Part shown: piece by piece, positions 6,163 to 9,385 of the stretch | Layout: every line of letters begins with the position of its first letter | How positions within the stretch are numbered: position 1 is the first letter of the stretch | Assembly: GCA_946061795.1 (NCBI GenBank) | Contig: CAMGSK010000056.1 | Span: forward strand, 1-9,385 | DNA: 9,385 bases | Origin: an uncultured Elusimicrobium sp. | Lineage (GTDB): Bacteria > Elusimicrobiota > Elusimicrobia > Elusimicrobiales > Elusimicrobiaceae | Direction of reading: 5' to 3' | Position numbers and translations under genes: made by a program | The notes under the pieces: generated by a model | The model's input: the letters and a program-made list of their open reading frames with translations, nothing else | Databases searched by the model: none | Told to the model about the DNA's origin: nothing

Positions 6163-6597
6163 TTATTTCAGCGCAAAATAAACGAAATCACTGATCGAAC
6201 CGGAAACGGAGGATTTCACCAAGCTTCTCCCGTTCCAGACCAATCTGGCGGTTTTCATCGTCAGTTTTTGGTCTTCGTCTTTCTGAGCGTAAAAGCACGA
6301 AGAAGGAACAAACAAGAGCGAATCTTTCACCACGGCCGAACAGCGGGTCTGCACGTCCTTACAATTGGTGGTCAAAACGATGTGTTTGGATCCGATCCCC
6401 AACCGATGACCGCGGTTTCTGTATTTTTTTATGTCGCAGCGTTCCCAAAGGGTATGTACGGAACCCACGCTTTGCACCAGCTCCGAAGCGCGCTTATGCA
6501 CGGCCTGTCCGGCCTGGGCGGAAGAAGCGGCAAACGCCGCAGCGCAAGAAAGATACATAGCGGCAAACACCGCAGTTATTTTTAACGTTTTATTCAT
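6163..6597 (-). CDS. Small secreted/periplasmic protein of unknown function
   Basis: A 144-residue protein that I do not recognise with confidence. It has a typical signal peptide: basic MNKTLK, a hydrophobic core to about residue 22 and a likely signal-peptidase I site after AFA (21-23). The cysteine at 18 lies in the hydrophobic region but the context (YLSC) is a poor lipobox. The mature part is basic and has four cysteines (54, 79, 86, 101). The stretch CSAVVKDSLLFVPSSCF (86-102) looks loosely like the CGG-x-LI...VLTAAHC block of trypsin-like proteases, but with no histidine, so no protease activity can be claimed. The ATG at 6597 has an AAGGAGAA Shine-Dalgarno and an upstream TATAAT (6620-6625). 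The promoter region carries a long perfect inverted repeat. The gene stands alone and has its own terminator. Confidence 0.75.
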   Translation of the reverse strand: MNKTLKITAVFAAMYLSCAAAFAASSAQAGQAVHKRASELVQSVGSVHTLWERCDIKKYRNRGHRLGIGSKHIVLTTNCKDVQTRCSAVVKDSLLFVPSSCFYAQKDEDQKLTMKTARLVWNGRSLVKSSVSGSISDFVYFALK

Positions 6598-6619
6598 TTT
6601 ATTCTCCTTGGATATTTTT

Positions 6620-6649
6620 ATTATAGCAAAAGTTAGTCTAAACTAACAA
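6620..6649 (-). promoter_or_regulatory. Promoter of the small secreted protein gene
   Basis: A perfect TATAAT (6625-6620) with TTGTTA (6649-6644) as -35, 18 nt apart, lies upstream of the Shine-Dalgarno and ATG at 6597. The -35 hexamer falls inside the large inverted repeat at 6628-6674. Confidence 0.6.
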
Positions 6650-6674
6650 ATATTTTTAGTTTAGACTAACTTTT
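6628..6674. promoter_or_regulatory. Perfect 19-bp inverted repeat, candidate operator
   Basis: AAAAGTTAGTCTAAACTAA (6628-6646) is the exact reverse complement of TTAGTTTAGACTAACTTTT (6656-6674), with a 9-nt AT-rich spacer. Each arm also contains a near-palindromic 14-mer, TTAGTCTAAACTAA, so the site looks like two head-to-head operators. It covers the -35 element of the promoter for the gene at 6163-6597. By shape it could also act as a hairpin, but the stem is AT-rich and ahead of a gene, which favours a protein-binding site. Confidence 0.6.
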
Positions 6675-6784
6675 AAAAGAGAGGCGGATCAAAAATTTTA
6701 CTCAGAAATAATAAAGAGGGAAACTGACAAAAAACCCGGGAAGGTATAAGGCAGATTCTGGCCGAAACGTTTTTCTGACAACGA

Positions 6785-6820
6785 CAAAACAGGCGGAACA
6801 TTCCCGTTCCGCCTGTTTTT
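6785..6820. terminator. Terminator after the chromate-transporter pair (bidirectional)
   Basis: AACAGGCGGAAC (6788-6799) and GTTCCGCCTGTT (6806-6817) form a perfect 12-bp stem with a 6-nt loop. T-runs follow on both strands (TTTTT to 6820 on plus, TTTT on minus). It lies about 17 nt beyond the stop of the minus-strand transporter gene. The stretch from 6675 to 6784 between this and the operator shows no gene or other structure that I can support. Confidence 0.85.
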
Positions 6821-6836
6821 ACACAATGCCCCGATT

Positions 6837-7361
6837 TTAATACAACAACCAGCCCGCCGCGCCGGCCAGGAGAATCAGTTTGACGGGCCCCAGTTTCAAA
6901 CGAAACAACAAGAAAAAAGAAACCGCAAAAATCGCCGCGCTTTTCCAATCTACAAAATTTTCTCCGTCACATAACACCAACGCCGCGGCGGCAATCAACC
7001 CGATAATCGCCGGGCGCAGCCCCGTAAAGGCCGCCTGTAAAGAAGCGTTTTGGCGGTGCGTTAAAAAATAGCGGGTTATCAAAATCATAATAACAAACGA
7101 CGGCAGACACACGGCCGCCGTCGCCGCGACGGAGCCCCACACGTCCCCGGAGGCGGCGTAGCCCGTATAAGTGGCCATATTGATGCCCACCGGACCGGGC
7201 GTCATTTGGCTGACGGCCACGATATCGGTAAACTCGGCGTTGCTCAGCCACGCATGTTTAAAAACCACCTCGTTTTGAATAAACGAAATCATCGGATATC
7301 CGCCGCCAAAATTAAAAAGCCCTATCTTAAAAAAGGTCTTAAAAATTTGCCAGTAAATCAT
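6837..7361 (-). CDS. Chromate transporter (CHR) family protein, short-chain subunit B
   Basis: A 174-residue membrane protein of the short-chain CHR/ChrA family (half of a full-length ChrA). It begins MIYWQIFKTFFKIGLFNFGGGYPMISFI. The FGGGYPM block (18-24) and QMTPGPVGINMAT (52-64) are hallmark CHR motifs, followed by several hydrophobic segments ending in LLAGAAGWLLY. Short-chain CHR proteins usually occur as adjacent pairs that work together, as here. The ATG at 7361 has GGAGG and AAGGA just upstream and overlaps the preceding gene's stop as ATGA, so translation is probably coupled. An open frame extends upstream to 7505, but it overlaps the first transporter gene and lacks family sequence. 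The family is named for chromate efflux; the real substrate (chromate, sulfate or another anion) cannot be read from the sequence. Confidence 0.9.
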   Translation of the reverse strand: MIYWQIFKTFFKIGLFNFGGGYPMISFIQNEVVFKHAWLSNAEFTDIVAVSQMTPGPVGINMATYTGYAASGDVWGSVAATAAVCLPSFVIMILITRYFLTHRQNASLQAAFTGLRPAIIGLIAAAALVLCDGENFVDWKSAAIFAVSFFLLFRLKLGPVKLILLAGAAGWLLY

Positions 7362-7894
7362 TGTCCTTCCCTCCGGCAAAACAGCCATCCGCCCAGACCG
7401 GCCAGCAGAACAATATAAGCGGGAGAAAATCTCCCTTTCCATACGGCCAGCGCGCACAGCGCGGGCACCCATGCGCTTTTCCAGCTCAGCCCGGCCGAAC
7501 GCCACAGTGTAAACACCGGCACGGCAATCAGCGCCACCACCGCCGGGCGGATACCGGCAAAAATGCGGGCGGCCGTCGGGTTTTGCCTAAAGTTATGAAA
7601 AAACAGGGCGATCGCCAAAATAATGCCGAACGAAGGCAACGCCGCCCCCAGCGCAGAAGCGACGCTTCCCCAAAAACCGCACAATTTGTATCCGCAAAAC
7701 ACGGCCATGTTGACCGCCAAAATGCCCGGGGCGGCCTGGGCCATGGCCGTCAGGTCCAAAAATTCTTTTTTGTTTATCCAGCCGCGTTTGGTGACGATTT
7801 CCGCTTCTATCAGCGGCAGCATGGCGTACCCGCCCCCCAGCGTAAACAAGCCGATTTTGAAGAAAATAAAGAAAAGAAAAAAAAGACGCTTCAT
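7358..7894 (-). CDS. Chromate transporter (CHR) family protein, short-chain subunit A
   Basis: A 178-residue membrane protein, the partner half of the CHR pair. LGGGYAMLPLIEAEIVTKRGW (19-39) and QAAPGILAVNMA (53-64) are the N-terminal CHR motifs; further hydrophobic segments follow and the protein ends CRREGQ. The start is the ATG at 7894; the upstream in-frame TTG at 7921 adds residues that do not look like the family. There is no Shine-Dalgarno; TACAAT ends 6 nt before the ATG, suggesting a leaderless mRNA. The gene lies 47 nt behind the HTH regulator on the same strand and overlaps the second CHR gene by 4 nt. The regulator could influence it by read-through, although a hairpin over the start codon may block that. 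Substrate unknown. Confidence 0.9.
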   Translation of the reverse strand: MKRLFFLFFIFFKIGLFTLGGGYAMLPLIEAEIVTKRGWINKKEFLDLTAMAQAAPGILAVNMAVFCGYKLCGFWGSVASALGAALPSFGIILAIALFFHNFRQNPTAARIFAGIRPAVVALIAVPVFTLWRSAGLSWKSAWVPALCALAVWKGRFSPAYIVLLAGLGGWLFCRREGQ

Positions 7895-7900
7895 GCGTCT
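7877..7900 (-). terminator. Hairpin plus T-run spanning the start codon of the first CHR gene
   Basis: On the minus strand AGACGC (7900-7895) pairs with GCGTCT (7889-7884) with ATGAA as the loop, so the start codon sits in the loop. Seven more T follow (7883-7877). The shape is that of a short intrinsic terminator. A transcript starting at the ATG would lack the 5' arm and escape it; read-through from the regulator gene would contain it. Confidence 0.5.
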
Positions 7901-7922
7901 ATTGTAGCAATTTGACGTCAAA
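7901..7922 (-). promoter_or_regulatory. Candidate promoter of the CHR pair with a 12-bp palindrome
   Basis: TACAAT on the minus strand (7906-7901) is a -10-like hexamer ending 6 nt before the ATG at 7894. A perfect palindrome TTTGACGTCAAA (7911-7922) lies in what would be the -35/-10 spacer and may be a binding site. No clear -35 is visible at the normal distance. Confidence 0.4.
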
Positions 7923-7941
7923 AGCCGCTTGCGGAAAACGA

Positions 7942-8172
7942 TTATTTAAACAGCTCTCCTTCCGGGATTTTCAAACCGGCGGCGATTTTGCGCACATTGA
8001 GCAGCGCCAGATTGCGCTCCCCGCGCTCCACGCCACCCATATACGTGCGGTCCAAACCCACTTCCAGCGCAAACGCTTCCTGCGAATATCCCGCCGCCCG
8101 GCGCAGCGCGCGCACACGCGCGCCAAAACGCCGCAAATATTTTCTGTCCGCGGGGGAATATCTGTTTTCCAT
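7942..8172 (-). CDS. XRE-family HTH regulator resembling restriction-modification controller (C) proteins
   Basis: A 76-residue single-domain helix-turn-helix protein. The segment [46 protein letters not shown] (19-63) is a complete five-helix XRE domain. [16 protein letters not shown] (39-54) is the turn and recognition-helix pattern shared by C proteins of R-M systems (such as C.AhdI and C.Esp1396I) and by related stand-alone regulators. Its size also fits C proteins. The ATG at 8172 is the only start: an in-frame stop lies about 27 nt upstream. There is no Shine-Dalgarno, and a -10-like TATGCT ends 6 nt before ATG; leaderless mRNAs are common for C genes. A C-box-like operator lies directly upstream, arguing for autoregulation. 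No restriction or methyltransferase gene is seen; neighbours are the CHR pair downstream and a divergent pilin. That it is a C protein is inference; that it is an XRE regulator is firm. Confidence 0.9.
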   Translation of the reverse strand: MENRYSPADRKYLRRFGARVRALRRAAGYSQEAFALEVGLDRTYMGGVERGERNLALLNVRKIAAGLKIPEGELFK

Positions 8173-8178
8173 ACTTAC

Positions 8179-8184
8179 AGCATA
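8179..8184 (-). promoter_or_regulatory. -10 element of the HTH regulator gene (probably leaderless)
   Basis: TATGCT on the minus strand ends 6 nt before the ATG at 8172. The -35 position, about 17 nt upstream, falls inside the operator-like repeat and has no good consensus, as is typical for C-protein promoters that depend on activation. Confidence 0.45.
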
Positions 8185-8190
8185 TCCGTT

Positions 8191-8223
8191 TGATACTTAT
8201 CAGTACACGGACTATAAGTATCA
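8191..8223. promoter_or_regulatory. C-box-like operator between the HTH regulator and the divergent pilin gene
   Basis: TGATACTTAT (8191-8200) and ATAAGTATCA (8214-8223) are perfect inverted repeats separated by 13 bp. The minus-strand core ACTTATAGTCCGTGT (8219-8205) matches, from memory, the core of the C.Esp1396I operator. A third half-site (ATACTTA, 8171-8177) overlaps the regulator's start codon. The centres of the three half-sites are 22 bp apart (8174, 8196, 8218), placing them on the same DNA face. The site covers about -19 to -51 of the regulator promoter and the -35 region of the pilin promoter. Confidence 0.7.
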
Positions 8224-8232
8224 TTTTTTTGT

Positions 8233-8238
8233 TATAAT
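8233..8238 (+). promoter_or_regulatory. -10 element of the second pilin-like gene
   Basis: A perfect TATAAT lies 24 nt before the ATG at 8263, with an AAGGAGAA Shine-Dalgarno in the leader. The -35 window (about 8210-8215) lacks a consensus and lies within the operator-like repeat, so expression probably depends on whatever binds there. Confidence 0.6.
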
Positions 8239-8262
8239 AACTTATCCGCTCAAGGAGAATTT

Positions 8263-8718
8263 ATGAAAAAAGGATTTACGCTCATAGAGCTTTTGGTGGT
8301 GGTTTTGATTATCGGCATTTTGTCGGCCATCGCCTTGCCCCAATATCAAAAGGCGGTGGCCAAAAGCCGCTATACGCAGCTGATAACAGCAGGCAAAAAT
8401 TTGAAAGACGCCATGGAAGTGTACTATATGGCCAACGGAAATTATCCAAATTTCTGGCATGAATTGGACATTCAGTACCTGGACTGTGAAGAAAGCGCCG
8501 CCGGACGCTATATGCTATGGTGCGACAAATTCGCCGTGGATATGTTTTTAGACGTAAACGTAAATTTAGCTTTATATGATATGCACGATGTGGCGGATAA
8601 AAAAGACAGAAGCCAGGCAAAAAGCACGTATATCGTTTGGCTGGACCATTCCGAGCACCCGGGCAAAACGGAGTGTCAAAGCAAGATTTCAGGACTTTGC
8701 CAAAGCATGGGTTATTAA
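8263..8718 (+). CDS. Type IV pilin-like protein
   Basis: A 151-residue prepilin-like protein with a very short leader: MKKG then FTLIELLVVVLIIGILSAIALPQYQKAVAKSR. Cleavage is expected after G4, with E9 as Glu5 of the mature protein. The N-terminal helix is nearly identical to that of the pilin at 5424-5933, while the heads are unrelated apart from a shared aromatic/cysteine-rich look. Four cysteines (75, 87, 138, 146) could form two disulfides, the last pair making a C-terminal loop like the D-region of type IV pilins. The start has a clear AAGGAGAA Shine-Dalgarno. The gene is divergent from the HTH regulator and shares its operator region. It stands alone and ends at a strong terminator. Its role (structural pilin, minor pilin or pseudopilin of a secretion or competence machine) cannot be told from sequence. 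Confidence 0.9.
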   Translation: MKKGFTLIELLVVVLIIGILSAIALPQYQKAVAKSRYTQLITAGKNLKDAMEVYYMANGNYPNFWHELDIQYLDCEESAAGRYMLWCDKFAVDMFLDVNVNLALYDMHDVADKKDRSQAKSTYIVWLDHSEHPGKTECQSKISGLCQSMGY

Positions 8719-8776
8719 TTGCCGACGCAAGAACTTATAACTCCCGCCGCGCCGGCTTCATACGTATTTCATGACA

Positions 8777-8810
8777 AAAGCCCCGGACAAACGTCCGGGG
8801 CCGCATTTTT
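8777..8810. terminator. Bidirectional terminator between convergent pilin and amidase genes
   Basis: GCCCCGGAC (8780-8788) and GTCCGGGGC (8793-8801) form a perfect 9-bp stem with a 4-nt loop (AAAC). In the plus direction CGCATTTTT follows; in the minus direction CTTTTG follows. It serves the pilin gene (stop 8718) and the amidase gene (stop 8822). Confidence 0.85.
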
Positions 8811-8821
8811 CCAACAAAAGG

Positions 8822-9385
8822 TTATTTCATCCGGCCTTCGGCCTTGGCGTATGACACAATGCCTTTGGCGATGGCCTCGCCCATGCGTTTTTGCACGGCC
8901 TTATTGTTCAAACGCGCGCGGTCCTTGGGACTGCTGATATAGCCCATCTCCACCAAAACGGCCGGAGCCTGTACGCCTTTGAGCACGTAAAAATTGGCCT
9001 GCCTTATTGCGCCGTTTTGGCGCACGGCAATGCCGATGCCCGGCTCTTTATACACGTAATTGCGTATATGGCCGGCCACCTTAGAGCTTTCGTTCATATA
9101 CTCCGTTTTGGCCAAAGACTGCAAAAGCATATCCACAAAATTATAGTGGGTTTCTTCGTATTGCAACGCTTCGTTTTCAAACGCGGCCACTTCCGCCGCT
9201 TCCGCGTCGGTGGCTTTATCGGAACGGAAATACACTTCAAATCCGTTGGCAGCGGAACGTTTGGCGGCGTTGGTGTGCACGGAAACGAACAAATCGGCTT
9301 TGTATTGGTTAGCTTGTTTGCTGCGCCCGCCCAAAGTGACAAACGTATCATTGTCGCGGGTCATTTTTACGTCAAAACCGCGTTT
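8822..9385 (-). CDS. N-acetylmuramoyl-L-alanine amidase, C-terminal part (5' end outside window)
   Basis: The last 187 residues of an Amidase_3 family enzyme, which cuts the bond between MurNAc and L-alanine in peptidoglycan and helps separate daughter cells. The frame is open to the window edge and begins KRGFDVKMTRDNDTFVTLGGRS, the conserved G-x-V-x-x-TR-x-x-D block. It continues with ADLFVSVHTNAA (30-41 of the visible part, H37 a zinc ligand), a long insertion-like helical segment (about 58-115), then RQANFYVLKGVQAPAVLVEMGYISSPKDRARL (128-159) with the catalytic E146. The first zinc ligands (HxG...E) and any signal peptide or AMIN domain lie upstream, outside the window. The ATG at 9364 is internal, not the start. 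Family call is secure; which amidase paralogue it is cannot be said. Confidence 0.92.
   Translation of the reverse strand, partial: KRGFDVKMTRDNDTFVTLGGRSKQANQYKADLFVSVHTNAAKRSAANGFEVYFRSDKATDAEAAEVAAFENEALQYEETHYNFVDMLLQSLAKTEYMNESSKVAGHIRNYVYKEPGIGIAVRQNGAIRQANFYVLKGVQAPAVLVEMGYISSPKDRARLNNKAVQKRMGEAIAKGIVSYAKAEGRMK

Noticed and set aside
6628..6674. Large inverted repeat as terminal repeats of an insertion sequence or MITE
   Set aside because: The arms are only 9 bp apart, no transposase or target-site duplication is visible, and the repeat fits over a promoter.
7895..7921. TTG start at 7921 for the first CHR gene
   Set aside because: It adds nine residues without family similarity, has no Shine-Dalgarno, and would place the start within the putative operator palindrome; ATG 7894 fits the -10 spacing.
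7922..7941. Terminator directly after the HTH regulator (CCGCAAGCGG followed by CTTTTG on the minus strand)
   Set aside because: The stem is only 4 bp with a 2-nt loop, too weak to call on its own; the hairpin at 7877-7900 is a better candidate.
6837..9385. A complete restriction-modification system around the C-like regulator
   Set aside because: All open frames nearby are CHR transporters, a pilin and an amidase; no methyltransferase (for example DPPY/NPPF or PCQ motifs) or endonuclease is present in the window.
1..9385. tRNA, rRNA, CRISPR array, prophage or integrase
   Set aside because: No regularly spaced direct repeats, no tRNA-like cloverleaf and no phage or recombinase protein were found in either strand.

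Overview
The window looks like a chromosomal segment of a Gram-negative-type bacterium. Short type IV pilin-like proteins with almost identical N-termini (FTLIELLVVVLIIGILSA), scattered among housekeeping genes, together with a split glycine decarboxylase (GcvPA + GcvPB), suggest a member of the Elusimicrobiota, possibly a gut lineage. This assignment is an inference from protein style; no rRNA is present to confirm it.

Positions 1-4588 (minus strand) hold a glycine cleavage operon, transcribed gcvT - gcvH - gcvPA - gcvPB and followed by the start of a lipoate-protein ligase gene that leaves the window. GcvT, GcvH and the two-subunit P-protein make up the complex except for the L-protein (dihydrolipoamide dehydrogenase), which is not here. 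The ligase would lipoylate GcvH. Strong intrinsic-terminator hairpins lie inside this cluster, between gcvH and gcvPA and directly before the ligase gene. They may set the relative amounts of the proteins.

Positions 4589-5383 hold a short divergent promoter region with an imperfect inverted repeat, then a plus-strand gene for a YgjP/SprT-like zinc metallopeptidase. Positions 5393-6674 (minus strand) carry a cysteine-rich pilin-like protein whose promoter spacer contains a run of 12 A/T, and an unrecognised small secreted protein whose promoter is covered by a perfect 19-bp inverted repeat.

Positions 6788-8172 (minus strand) hold two half-size chromate-transporter (CHR) family genes overlapping by 4 bp, preceded by a small XRE/HTH regulator resembling the controller (C) proteins of restriction-modification systems. 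The space between this regulator and a divergent plus-strand pilin-like gene (8263-8718) has a perfect 10-bp inverted repeat that looks like a C-protein operator (C-box), yet no restriction or methylase gene is in view. The window ends in the C-terminal part of an N-acetylmuramoyl-L-alanine amidase (minus strand).

Four genes (metallopeptidase, first pilin, first CHR gene, HTH regulator) share one start layout: no Shine-Dalgarno, and a -10-like hexamer ending exactly 6 nt before ATG, as expected for leaderless mRNAs. The other complete genes have recognisable Shine-Dalgarno sequences.
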